The translations under genes were made by a program, and so were the position numbers. The notes under the pieces were generated by a model that made no database searches, was not told where the DNA came from, and worked only from the letters and a program-made list of their open reading frames with translations. From assembly GCA_002425705.1 (NCBI GenBank), contig DIMT01000023.1:17611-81610 (forward strand): a DNA stretch of 64,000 nt, given 5' to 3'. The number at the start of each line of letters is the position of its first letter. Within the stretch, counting starts at the first letter, position 1. This document shows positions 34,341 through 42,772 of this stretch, in pieces. The stretch is from Firmicutes bacterium UBA5559 (GTDB taxonomy: Bacteria; Bacillota; Clostridia; Peptostreptococcales; Anaerovoracaceae).

Positions 34341-34374
34341 AACAAGGCCTTCCCATTGGGGAAGGCCTTGTTTG
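34341..34374 (+). terminator. Terminator between hcp and the convergent GHL10 gene
   Basis: A 14-bp stem AACAAGGCCTTCCC/GGGAAGGCCTTGTT (34341-34354, 34359-34372) with loop ATTG. The T run after it is short; it may act in both directions. Confidence 0.75.
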
Positions 34375-34397
34375 GGTTTCGGAATGGAACCGTAGTA

Positions 34398-35948
34398 TTA
34401 TGGAGTGATGGTAATCAGGGAATCCGCTGGATCCCAGTCAACCGAAAACCCTGTGAGGCTTCCGATATCCCGCAGCTTATAATAATTGTTGCCCAGAATA
34501 TTAAAGGCTCCCGCATAGGAGAGGGATCCATCCAGGGTCAGGGTAGCCGTGGTCATGGTAGCTTTCGCTGTGCTTGGGGCAGAGGAAGACAGCTCCCCTC
34601 CCACTGGAAGGTAAGCCCTTCCAGTCTCAAGGTGGATGGTCTCCGTAACCGGATTCCAGTGGGTATTAAATCGGGCAGGTGTGTCGGAAAGGACGTATGC
34701 CAGATCCCTCAGCTTGAAATAGTTGGAGCCGTTGATGTTGTAGGCTTGGAGAGGCAGCAGCCTTCCGTTCAGCATTACCCGGTGGGTGGAGGGAAGAGCG
34801 TCGGCCACCTTTTGACTGTAGAAGGCCTTCATCTGACTGGCGATTCCTTTTCGATTGTTCTGAATATCCTTGGCCCGAAAGAACACGCTTCCTTTGACGT
34901 TGGAGTATTGCTGATTGATGTTCAGCTGCTGTTCCATCTGGGCGGCAACCCCGTCCCGATAGGCTGCTTGGCCGATATAGAGGGTCACCGGAGAACCGTG
35001 AGTCTCCTTGGACCACCAGCTGACAAGGGTCTGGTAATCAGCGGCAGCGAAACCCATTTCCCAATAAATCTGAGGAACAATGTAATCGATGGTTCCAGCT
35101 TTGATCCACTGACGACAATCAGAAAAAACGGAATAATAAGCTTCGCTTCCTGTGGTAGCGGAGCCGGTGGGATCCGATTTTTTGTTTTTCCAGATGCCCA
35201 TGGGGCTGATGCCGAAGAGGACGGAAGAGTCGATTTTCTTAATGGTCTGATAGACCTGGGCCACCATGTCGTTGACTGTATTTCTTCGGGCATCGGCGAT
35301 TTTTCCGTCCCTGGATTCTCCTTCAGGCAGCGGATAATTGGATGGGTAAAAATAATCATCGAAATGGATGCCGTCTACATCATAATTGGTAACAATCTCC
35401 GCTACCGTATCAATGATATGCTTCTTAACTCCCTCTGATTCAGGGTTATAATAGAGGGCCCCGTTGTGGGTAATCAGCCAGTCGGGATGAAGCCTTGCCG
35501 GATGATTGTCCGCCAGGGTGGAGAGATCCGTAGTGCCGGTGGTGACCCGGTAAGGGTTGAGCCAGGCATGAAAAGACATGCCCCTCCGATGGGTTTCTTC
35601 AATCATAAAGGCAAGGGGATCGTATCCGGGATCCCGCCCCTGGGTTCCCGTCAGGCTTTCTGACCAGGGATTGATGGCAGAGGGATAAAAAGCATCCGCC
35701 TTGGGACGGACTTGGACCATAACCGTATTGATGCCGGCGGTCTGGAGCTGATCCAGCATGGCCCGGTATTCGTCCTTCTGAGCCTTTTTATTGTTTTTTG
35801 TTCCTGGATAATCCAGATTGAAAATGGTTGAAATCCATACACCCCGCATATCGCTTCGATGGACATCGGCAAAGGAGGGTGCTGGCACCAGAGTCATCAG
35901 CATCACCATAAGAAGGAATAGACTTACCCGCCTGAATGTTTTATTCAT
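34398..35948 (-). CDS. Secreted GHL10-family glycoside-hydrolase-like protein with copper-amine-oxidase-type C-terminal repeats
   Basis: A 516-residue protein with a signal peptide (about 1-27, hydrophobic LFLLMVMLMTLVPAP then SFA). Residues 35-350 are a TIM barrel of the GHL10/DUF187 type: RGVWISTIFNLDYPG, GINTVMVQVRPKADAFYPS, HAWLNPYRV, and DGIHFDDYFYP with likely catalytic acids. Two C-terminal repeats of about 60 residues (YNINGSNYFKLRDLAYVL and FNILGNNYYKLRDIGSLT) look like the copper-amine-oxidase N1-like wall or scaffold domain. It is probably a cell-surface polysaccharide or peptidoglycan glycosidase. The ATG at 35948 follows GGAAAGGA; it overlaps larE by eight bases. Confidence 0.85.
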   Translation of the reverse strand: MNKTFRRVSLFLLMVMLMTLVPAPSFADVHRSDMRGVWISTIFNLDYPGTKNNKKAQKDEYRAMLDQLQTAGINTVMVQVRPKADAFYPSAINPWSESLTGTQGRDPGYDPLAFMIEETHRRGMSFHAWLNPYRVTTGTTDLSTLADNHPARLHPDWLITHNGALYYNPESEGVKKHIIDTVAEIVTNYDVDGIHFDDYFYPSNYPLPEGESRDGKIADARRNTVNDMVAQVYQTIKKIDSSVLFGISPMGIWKNKKSDPTGSATTGSEAYYSVFSDCRQWIKAGTIDYIVPQIYWEMGFAAADYQTLVSWWSKETHGSPVTLYIGQAAYRDGVAAQMEQQLNINQQYSNVKGSVFFRAKDIQNNRKGIASQMKAFYSQKVADALPSTHRVMLNGRLLPLQAYNINGSNYFKLRDLAYVLSDTPARFNTHWNPVTETIHLETGRAYLPVGGELSSSAPSTAKATMTTATLTLDGSLSYAGAFNILGNNYYKLRDIGSLTGFSVDWDPADSLITITP

Positions 35949-36774
35949 GGTCTCCAATCCTTTCCAAATGTGTGTTCATGTTGCCCATTCGATAACCGGA
36001 TAAATCGAGAGCGGCATAGCGGAATCCGGCTATTTTTGCAGCACGGTCGATTTTCTCCGTTATTTCCGGTGAAACGAAAGATGTAAAATCTTCGGTCAGC
36101 AGTTCGATTCTGGCAATGTCCCCGTGATGGCGAACACGGACCTGGCTGAATCCTAAATCCCGGATTTCTTTTTCCACCAGGTAGATGGCCCCCAGTTTTT
36201 CTTCGGTGATAGGCTCCCCGTAAGGAACCCGGGAAGCCAGGCAGGCATAGGCCGGTTTATTCCAGACCGGCAGGTCCATATCAAAGGCAGCCTGTCGTAT
36301 TTCTTCTTTAGTCAGATCAGCTTCCAGAAGGGGGCTCAGCACTCCTAATTCCAGAAGAGCTTTTTTTCCGGGCCGATAGTCTCCCTGGTCGTCCAGATTG
36401 GTGCCGTCTGCGATGACGGGGATGTTGTTGTCCCCGGCAATCCGTTTTACCGTGGAAAAAATCGATCGTTTGCAGAAGTAACAGCGCTCTTCTGTATTTT
36501 CAGACAGGCCTTCGATGCTGTTGAAGTCCATAGCGATGATCATATGTCGGATTCCCCGGTTTTCGCAAAAATCCTTTGCGAATTCTACTTCATCAGGAGC
36601 GAAATTGGGGGCGCTGACGGTGATGGCTGTGATGGACCGGCCCTCCTGGAGGTGGGCGGCTGCAAAAGCCAGCAGGAAGGTGCTGTCCACTCCGCCGGAA
36701 AAAGCGATGCCTAGATTAGCATGTTGGGAAAGAAGGTTTTCCAGGGATCTTAATTTTTTTTCTAAAACATTCAA
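35941..36774 (-). CDS. larE: LarE-like ATP-dependent sacrificial sulfur transferase
   Basis: A 277-residue PP-loop protein: SGGVDS at 26-31, ERCYFCKR with C98 and C101, and C178 in YACLASRVPYG, the position of the sulfur-donor cysteine in LarE. LarE thiolates the pyridine ring that becomes the nickel-pincer cofactor of lactate racemase. Three cysteines raise the possibility of a [4Fe-4S]-type LarE, but I cannot verify ligand equivalence. No larA, larB or larC is in this window. The start codon is TTG after GAGG. Confidence 0.85.
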   Translation of the reverse strand: MNVLEKKLRSLENLLSQHANLGIAFSGGVDSTFLLAFAAAHLQEGRSITAITVSAPNFAPDEVEFAKDFCENRGIRHMIIAMDFNSIEGLSENTEERCYFCKRSIFSTVKRIAGDNNIPVIADGTNLDDQGDYRPGKKALLELGVLSPLLEADLTKEEIRQAAFDMDLPVWNKPAYACLASRVPYGEPITEEKLGAIYLVEKEIRDLGFSQVRVRHHGDIARIELLTEDFTSFVSPEITEKIDRAAKIAGFRYAALDLSGYRMGNMNTHLERIGDHE

Positions 36775-36813
36775 TGGTGTACCTCGTTTTCTTATAGCCG
36801 GGTTTGATTCGAA

Positions 36814-37368
36814 TCAGGAGCAAGCAGCTTTCATGGCAGTCAGTGTCTTATCCAGGAGTTCATCCAGCGTCCAGCCAAGCATTTCGGCTCCGGTGGCGAT
36901 GACTTCCCGAGAGCAGCCGGCCGCAAATTTCTTGTCTTTGTACTTTTTCTTCAGGGAAGAAAGCTCCATGTCGCAGACGCTTTTAGAAGGACGCATGAGA
37001 GCAGCCGCGCCAATGAGACCAGTCAGTTCATCGGTGGCAAAGAGGATTTTCTCCATTATGTGCTCCGGTGCCACCTGGGTGCAAAGCCCAAATCCATGGG
37101 AGACTACGGCGTGGACGAATTCGGGGTCGGCAGAGATTTCTGCCAACAGCTCCGGTGCCTTGATGCAGTGCTCCTCCGGGAATTCTTCAAAGTCGATATC
37201 GTGGAGTAGGCCAACCAGACCCCAGAATTCTTCTTCTTCACCGAATCCCATTTCTTTTGCAAAGTATCGCATGACCGATTCAACTGTTTCGCTGTGGACG
37301 ATATGAAAGTCCTCCTTATTATACTTTTTCAGGAGGACCATGGCCTCATCTCTGGTAAAATTAATCAT
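36814..37368 (-). CDS. HD-domain hydrolase
   Basis: A 184-residue protein with the HD metal motif: an early histidine (DFHIVHSETV), LLHDIDFEEFPEEHC, and later VVSHGFG and TDELTG aspartate. HD proteins are usually phosphohydrolases acting on nucleotides. A cysteine-rich tail (C at 138, 151 and 183) is unusual but has no clear motif. It overlaps the EamA stop by four bases, so the two are probably co-translated. Its substrate is unknown. Confidence 0.8.
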   Translation of the reverse strand: MINFTRDEAMVLLKKYNKEDFHIVHSETVESVMRYFAKEMGFGEEEEFWGLVGLLHDIDFEEFPEEHCIKAPELLAEISADPEFVHAVVSHGFGLCTQVAPEHIMEKILFATDELTGLIGAAALMRPSKSVCDMELSSLKKKYKDKKFAAGCSREVIATGAEMLGWTLDELLDKTLTAMKAACS

Positions 37369-38300
37369 TGTTCATTCCTCCTTGGGATCAGATGGTGTTT
37401 GACGGGCAATTGGGCGATGATAACGGCTCCGAACATCAGGACGCAGCCAATGAATTCCCGTTGAGTAAAGATTTCCTGCAGGAACAGATATCCGGCGATA
37501 GCTCCGAAGAGAGCTTCCGTGCTTAAAATGATGGAAGCCGTTGTAGGGTTAGCATCCTTCTGCCCCAGTCCCTGGAAGGTGAAGGCCAGGCCAGAGGACA
37601 TGATGCCGGTGTAGGCGATAGTGGGCATAGCCTCCATTATGCCGGAAAAAATCATTTCCTCGTTGAATAGCGCAACCACCAGGCTCATGGTGCCGGCTAC
37701 CAGGAATTGTATGGCAATCAGCTTGGAAACCATGACCCTGGGAGCATAATGATCGACACACAGGATATGGAAGGCCCAGAAGAGGGCGCCGATCAGAACG
37801 ACCAGATCTCCGAAGGCGATGGTGAAGGCCTCTGTGATACACAGGAAATAGAGCCCGATGGTCCCCAGGATTACACCAAGCCAGATGTTTCGATTGAGCT
37901 TCTGCCTGAGGAAAAGGCCAATCACTGGAACCAGCAGGATATACAAGGTTGTAATAAAGGCAGTTTTTCCGGCACTGACCGAAACCAGCCCCACCTGCTG
38001 AAAGTTGGCAGCAAAAAAAATGATAATCCCGCACAGAATGCCGCCTTTTCGAAGATCCGACGGATTTTGTTCCACTAGGGACTCCCGTTTAGACAGAGAA
38101 CCGGAAGCGAGGAGGCGCCGATTTTTGTTGTCATAATAGAGAATGATCGGGAGCAGGGTGAGACTCCCCAGATACATCCGGAGGGCACTGAACATAAAGG
38201 GACCGATGGAGGACATGCCCTCCCGCTGGGCCACGAAGGCCGTTCCCCAGATGATGGCGGTCAGCATCAGGAACGTGGTGGATTTCAGTTTTTTATTCAT
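37365..38300 (-). CDS. EamA/DMT-family transporter
   Basis: A 311-residue protein with ten hydrophobic segments in two EamA repeats. The start MLTAIIWGTAFVAQREGM and the later ILSTEALFGAIAGYLFLQE are typical of drug/metabolite transporter superfamily exporters. A hydrophilic loop of about 25 residues follows the second helix. It is the first gene of the minus-strand operon EamA-HD-larE-GHL10. The substrate cannot be predicted. Confidence 0.88.
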   Translation of the reverse strand: MNKKLKSTTFLMLTAIIWGTAFVAQREGMSSIGPFMFSALRMYLGSLTLLPIILYYDNKNRRLLASGSLSKRESLVEQNPSDLRKGGILCGIIIFFAANFQQVGLVSVSAGKTAFITTLYILLVPVIGLFLRQKLNRNIWLGVILGTIGLYFLCITEAFTIAFGDLVVLIGALFWAFHILCVDHYAPRVMVSKLIAIQFLVAGTMSLVVALFNEEMIFSGIMEAMPTIAYTGIMSSGLAFTFQGLGQKDANPTTASIILSTEALFGAIAGYLFLQEIFTQREFIGCVLMFGAVIIAQLPVKHHLIPRRNEQ

Positions 38301-38339
38301 AGAGTTCGACTCAATTCCTTTCTTTTTTTCAATTAATTC

Positions 38340-38368
38340 ATTATATCAAATACCCTTCAGACTGTAAA
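38340..38368 (-). promoter_or_regulatory. Promoter of the EamA-HD-larE-GHL10 operon
   Basis: On the minus strand, TTTACA (38368-38363), 17 bases, TATAAT (38345-38340). Confidence 0.75.
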
Positions 38369-38481
38369 CAAACGGTGAAATTTCAGAATATTCGGTAGGG
38401 AGGAGGAGCCTCATTGAAACGTTGATTTCGACGGGTTTCGACTGTTTTTGCATTGTTATTTTTTAGATAATTTCATTTTCA

Positions 38482-38510
38482 TTGACAGGTGCCTTGGATA
38501 AAACTATAAT
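38482..38510 (+). promoter_or_regulatory. Promoter of the TRAP transporter operon
   Basis: Perfect consensus: TTGACA (38482-38487), 17 bases, TATAAT (38505-38510). Confidence 0.85.
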
Positions 38511-38655
38511 GAACTCAAATGAAACTTTCAGAAAATTGTAACAAAAATGTAACAATCTTTTGAAGTCCGTAATACAGGAGGGAGGAGGAGAATACAAGTT
38601 CAAAAAAACTGCTGAACACAACGGTTCAATGTTGATAAGCGAAAAGGAGAAGGAT

Positions 38656-39699
38656 ATGAAAAAAATATCATTAGTGCTGGTGCTGGTACTGTTGGTATCG
38701 GTATTTGCTGCAGGATGCGGCGGATCCGAAGAACCGGCAGGAAATGGCGGAGGCGGCGGTGAGACGGTCGTCCTGAGATTAGCTTCGGACGCGCCCCTGG
38801 AACATATTGCCACCGGATTGAATAATGATGCTGCTGCCATGGTCAAGGAAAGAACCGAAGGCAGAGTTGAGGTTCAGTATTTCCCGGCCAGCCAGCTGGG
38901 TGGATACGAAACTGTTTATGAAGAAGTCGTTCGGGGCACCATCGACATGGCCCAGATCACCATTCCGGATGCCTTGGATGCCAGACTTGGAGCTGCTTAT
39001 GTCCCGTATTATGCCAAGAACTATGAAGAAGCAAAAGTCCTGTTTGCTCCGGATTCCTATCTGAGTACTCAGCTGGGTGAACTGACTGCCGCCAACGGCG
39101 TCCGCTTCCTGGGAATCGTACTGGAAGGTTTCATCGGTATGGGATTCGTAAAAGAGCCTAACGACATGTTCACTCCGGGAGTCAACAAGAACGTAAAAAC
39201 AAGAAGTCCGGCCATGATTACTTTCCGGATAGCCCAGGAAGATCTTGGATTTAATCCGATTACCGTTCCCTATGCAGAGGTGCCGACAGCCATTCAGACA
39301 AAAGTCGTTGACGGCTGGGTAGGCGGTACTCCCAATATGAACTACGCCTAGGTCGGTGAAGTTATCAACCATATGTATGTCAACTATATCCATGCAGAAG
39401 CTACCAGCTATGTTATCAGTGAAAAGTCTCTGGCTAAGCTTTCTGCAGAGGATGCACAGACTGTAATCGATGTTTTCCAGGAACAAAGCATCAAGAGCTT
39501 TACGGTTGCTGAAGAAAACGAAAAAGTTTACATGAAGAAACTGGCTGACGACTACGGTGTAGAAGTAGTTGAATTCACAGAAGAGCAGGTTGATGCTTAT
39601 GCCAACTTCGTCCGGGAAAAGACCTGGCCGAAACTGGAAGAACTTCTGACCAAGGAACTGATGGATGGTATGAGAGCAGAAGTTGCTAAACTCGAATAA
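38656..39699 (+). pseudogene. dctP: TRAP transporter solute-binding protein DctP, interrupted by an in-frame TAG
   Basis: The frame from 38656 encodes a lipoprotein signal (MKKISLVLVLVLLVSVFAAGC, C21 lipidated) and a DctP-type binding protein: ASQLGGYETVYEEVVRGTIDMAQ, then VDGWVGGTPNMNYA. There a TAG (39349-39351, codon 232) interrupts it. The same frame then continues without other lesions to a proper TAA at 39699 (VGEVINHMYVNYIHAEATSY onward). Neighbouring dctQ and dctM are intact. Most likely TGG (Trp) has mutated to TAG; suppression, read-through or a sequencing error are alternatives. AAAAGGAGAAGGAT is the ribosome binding site. If stopped, the product would lose its last third and probably not work. 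Confidence 0.85.
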
Positions 39700-39737
39700 T
39701 AAATCAGTTTCTATAAGGATCTAATAAACCAAAACTG

Positions 39738-39768
39738 ATCAGAGGGAAGGATTCGCCTTCCCTCTGAT
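39738..39768 (+). terminator. Strong hairpin between dctP and dctQ
   Basis: ATCAGAGGGAAGG (39738-39750) pairs perfectly with CCTTCCCTCTGAT (39756-39768) around ATTCG. The T run is poor (TTGAT). Such hairpins after binding-protein genes usually stabilise the upstream mRNA or partly attenuate the permease genes. Confidence 0.65.
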
Positions 39769-39793
39769 TTGATGGAGATAGGAGAATTGACCT

Positions 39794-40345
39794 ATGGAAA
39801 ACCGACTAGAAAGGACCTTGTTATGGTCAGGCTTGCAGAAGCTGCTGCGTTTTGGTCTGGTTGTAAGCTCGGTGATGGTTACGATTATCACTTTTGCAGC
39901 CGTCATTACCCGTGCAATGAATATAAATTTCCTTGGTTATGAGGAAATCCTGATTATATTTGCTTTCTGGCTCTATATGCTGGGAGCTGCCTACGGAAGT
40001 TATGAAAAAAGCCATATCACCGCCGATATTCTGGTGGTCTCGATGCCGGAAGGTATGACCAAGTCCCTGGTGATGATATTGCGAAACCTGCTGACTCTCG
40101 TATTGGGTGTGCTCTTTATGATGTGGGCTTTGCAGTTGTTTGAATGGACCATTGAAATGCAGCAAAAAACCCCCGTTTGGAGAATCCCTATGACCGTTTC
40201 CCAATCATCTCTTTTATTTGGCCTGGGAATCATCACTTTTTATAATATTGTTTACCTGTATGATGAAGTGAAACTGTTCATACAGAAATTCGTTAAAAAG
40301 CAAATTCCAAGGGAAACCAAGGAAGAAGAAGGACAGGAGGTGTAG
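39794..40345 (+). CDS. dctQ: TRAP transporter small permease DctQ
   Basis: A 183-residue protein with four hydrophobic helices, including NINFLGYEEILIIFAFWLYMLGAAYG and a conserved ESH-like KSHITADIL motif of small TRAP subunits. It joins the binding protein to DctM in sodium-driven uptake of organic acids. It lies directly before dctM with a three-base gap. Confidence 0.9.
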   Translation: MENRLERTLLWSGLQKLLRFGLVVSSVMVTIITFAAVITRAMNINFLGYEEILIIFAFWLYMLGAAYGSYEKSHITADILVVSMPEGMTKSLVMILRNLLTLVLGVLFMMWALQLFEWTIEMQQKTPVWRIPMTVSQSSLLFGLGIITFYNIVYLYDEVKLFIQKFVKKQIPRETKEEEGQEV

Positions 40346-40348
40346 TCT

Positions 40349-41647
40349 ATGCTGGTAGGAATTGCCGTACTCGTACTTGTGGTGGTCCTTCTGCTGGGCG
40401 TGCCCATCCCCTTTGCTTTTTTTGCTTCTGCTCTGGTCATTGTTCTGGGCGGAGGATATGATTACACCTTCCTTCTGCCCTATGGCTTCAGTAAGGTCAG
40501 TTCCCTGATCCTGGTAGCCATCCCCCTCTTTATCCTGGCGGGAAATCTCATGGAAAAGAGCGGAATCGGGGAGAGCCTGATCAATTTTGTTGAAATGTTC
40601 ATCGGCCGGGTCCGAGGTGGATTGGGAGCCGTCATGGTAGTATCTTGTGCTCTTTTCGGATCCATTTCCGGCAGTGGATTTGCTACCCTGTCCTGCATTG
40701 GAACCATCATGCTCCCCCGAATGGAAAAAGCCGGATATCCCAGAGGTGTCTCGGCAGCACTGGTTTCCAGTGCCTCCTTGCTGGGACTGCTGATTCCTCC
40801 AAGCCTGAACATGATCATCTACGCCTTCATCGGCGGCCAGTCTGTATTGTCCTGCTTCCTGGCTACGGTTATCCCCGGAATCATTCTGGTCATCCTTCTC
40901 AGCGCTACCAACTTTTGGCTGCTGAGGAACAATAAAGAGATTCGACTGGCAGAGCGGATGGAGCGTCCTGTTTTTGTCAAGACCCTGGGAAAACGAACTG
41001 TCAGAGCCATTCCGGCCATGATTGCCCCGGTTATCATCCTGGGCGGAATCTATGGCGGCTTTCTGACACCTACAGAGGCGGCTGCGGTTTCCGTCATTTA
41101 CACCATTCCGGTCGGTATCTGGTTCTACAAAGGGCTCAATGGAAAAACATTCCGGGAGAGCCTGATCATAGCAGGAACCACCGCCGGTGTCATCATGATC
41201 ATGCTGCTTTCGGTTATGATGCTTTCCCGGCTCTACATCATGGAAAACGTACCTCAGATGATCCTGAACGCCATGACTTCCGTAACGGACAATACGGTTA
41301 TTCTGATTTTGATGGTGAACTTGTTCCTGATCATCATCGGCATGCTGATGGATGATACCAGTGCCATCCTGCTGACTACCCCCATCCTTCTTCCGGTCGT
41401 CATGCAGCTGGGCGTCAACCCGGTTCACTTTGCCGCGATTCTTGGGGTCAACCTGGGTCTGGGGTGTGTTACTCCGCCTACAGCCCCCTTCCTTTATCTG
41501 GGTTCCCGAATTGGCAATGCTCCCATCGGAGAGATGATGAGACCCACTTTATGGTTCATCCTGTTTGCCTGGATCCCGACCTTGGCCCTGACTACTTTCG
41601 TTCCGGGTCTGTCCCTCTTCCTGCCCCGATTCTTTGGTTTGATGTAA
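40349..41647 (+). CDS. dctM: TRAP transporter large permease DctM
   Basis: A 432-residue protein of about 12 membrane segments: PLFILAGNLMEKSGI, FGSISGSGFATLSCIGTIMLPRM, LLIPPSLNMIIY, GFLTPTEAAAVSVIY and LGVNLGLGCVTPPTAPFLY are standard DctM motifs. It is the ion-coupled translocating subunit. ACAGGAGGTGTAG precedes the ATG. The substrate is unknown; the intact large subunit beside a broken binding protein suggests the lesion is recent. Confidence 0.94.
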   Translation: MLVGIAVLVLVVVLLLGVPIPFAFFASALVIVLGGGYDYTFLLPYGFSKVSSLILVAIPLFILAGNLMEKSGIGESLINFVEMFIGRVRGGLGAVMVVSCALFGSISGSGFATLSCIGTIMLPRMEKAGYPRGVSAALVSSASLLGLLIPPSLNMIIYAFIGGQSVLSCFLATVIPGIILVILLSATNFWLLRNNKEIRLAERMERPVFVKTLGKRTVRAIPAMIAPVIILGGIYGGFLTPTEAAAVSVIYTIPVGIWFYKGLNGKTFRESLIIAGTTAGVIMIMLLSVMMLSRLYIMENVPQMILNAMTSVTDNTVILILMVNLFLIIIGMLMDDTSAILLTTPILLPVVMQLGVNPVHFAAILGVNLGLGCVTPPTAPFLYLGSRIGNAPIGEMMRPTLWFILFAWIPTLALTTFVPGLSLFLPRFFGLM

Positions 41648-41685
41648 ACCAGAGATTTGAAGGATCTAAAAAGCCTACAAGAAAA

Positions 41686-41744
41686 GCCCCGGTTGCCATT
41701 CCTATACTCCTATAGCTATGGCGGCCGGGGCACTTATTTTTTTT
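41686..41744 (+). terminator. Terminator between dctM and birA
   Basis: GCCCCGG (41686-41692) pairs with CCGGGGC (41725-41731), with an inner TTGCCAT/ATGGCGG helix, followed by eight T. The minus-strand birA stop codon lies in the T run, so it probably serves both strands. Confidence 0.8.
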
Positions 41745-42747
41745 ATAAGGGACAAATGGTTCGTATTGTTATTTCTCCGCTGTTGAGGGTAAGCTGTTCC
41801 CCGGTCCTGGTCCGGATGATCAGGCCACCGTTGTCATCAATATCCACCACGGTGCCTTCCTGGCTCCGACCGCCCCGCTGAGTGCCGTCGATAAAGCGGA
41901 TGTCTTTGCCAATTACAAGGGAGCGTTGCCGGTATTCCTTCATGAAGTCACGGCTGTCCAGGTCGTCGATCAGAGAAATCAGGTGGTCAGTGATAGACCC
42001 CAGGAGTTGATTTCTGACCGGCAGCACTCCGGAAGGGGAGTCTTCCTTAAGCAAGGTCCCGGCTATTTCCTGCAGGTCATCCGGAAACCGTCCCTCCGGC
42101 ATCCGATAGTTGATTCCGATGCCGATGACCAGGGCATCCACCTGACCTGTTTCAAAATTGGTGATTCCTTCCGTCAGGATGCCGCAGACTTTTTTCCCAT
42201 TCAGATAGATGTCGTTGACCCATTTGATGGAGCATTCCAGGCCCAGGACATCCCGGATTCCCCGGCACACCGCCACGGATGCCGCGGTGGTCATCAGAAC
42301 AGAACGGGAGACGTCCAACTCTGGTTGCAGGGCCAGGGTCATGTAGATTCCGCTGCCTGAGGGAGAAAAGAAACTGCGCCCCATCCGTCCACGTCCGCAG
42401 GTTTGGGATTCCGAGACGACTAGAAAAGGCATTTCACGCTTCTCTGCAATCAGCTGCTTCCCAACGTTGTTGGTAGAGTCAAGCTCTTTATAGACAAAGA
42501 TACTGCCCCTGGGCAACCGGGCGCAGTTGCTATGGATGCCATCGGCTGACAGGAAATCACTGGATGGAGAAAGGCGGTAGCCCTTATTTGGGGAAGAATC
42601 AATGGGGTATCCTTCCTCTATCAGGGAATGAATGGCTTTCCAAACCGCGGTTCGGGACGCTCCGGATTCCTCCGCCAGCCACTGGCCAGAGACCATATCC
42701 CCTTTTTTAGCTTCTAAAAGCCGAAGAACGGTTTCCTTAACGGACAT
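41743..42747 (-). CDS. birA: Biotin-protein ligase and biotin repressor BirA
   Basis: A 334-residue bifunctional BirA. The N-terminal helix-turn-helix (SGQWLAEESGASRTAVWKAIHSLIEEGY) marks the repressor form. The ligase domain has the adenylate loop GRGRMGRSFFSP and KWVNDIYLNGKKVCGILTE. It would charge the MmdC-type carrier encoded at 57937. GGGAGGTATACT precedes the ATG. No biotin biosynthesis genes are in this window. Confidence 0.94.
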   Translation of the reverse strand: MSVKETVLRLLEAKKGDMVSGQWLAEESGASRTAVWKAIHSLIEEGYPIDSSPNKGYRLSPSSDFLSADGIHSNCARLPRGSIFVYKELDSTNNVGKQLIAEKREMPFLVVSESQTCGRGRMGRSFFSPSGSGIYMTLALQPELDVSRSVLMTTAASVAVCRGIRDVLGLECSIKWVNDIYLNGKKVCGILTEGITNFETGQVDALVIGIGINYRMPEGRFPDDLQEIAGTLLKEDSPSGVLPVRNQLLGSITDHLISLIDDLDSRDFMKEYRQRSLVIGKDIRFIDGTQRGGRSQEGTVVDIDDNGGLIIRTRTGEQLTLNSGEITIRTICPL

Positions 42748-42772
42748 AGTATACCTCCCTTTACCGGAAGTG

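Larger units (their letters stand above)
38301..38655. other. Divergent intergenic region between the EamA and dctP genes
   Basis: This 355-base gap holds both divergent promoters, about 115 bases between them with nothing recognised except a GGGAGGAGGAG stretch near 38397, and a leader of about 140 bases for dctP. The leader has a direct repeat TGTAACAA at 38537-38544 and 38548-38555 spaced by one helical turn. I see no gene in it. Confidence 0.6.

Noticed and set aside
39349..39351. Pyrrolysine coding at the dctP TAG
   Set aside because: DctP is not a known pyrrolysine protein, many genes here end in TAG, and the codon is one transition from TGG. It is kept only as a check in the finding.
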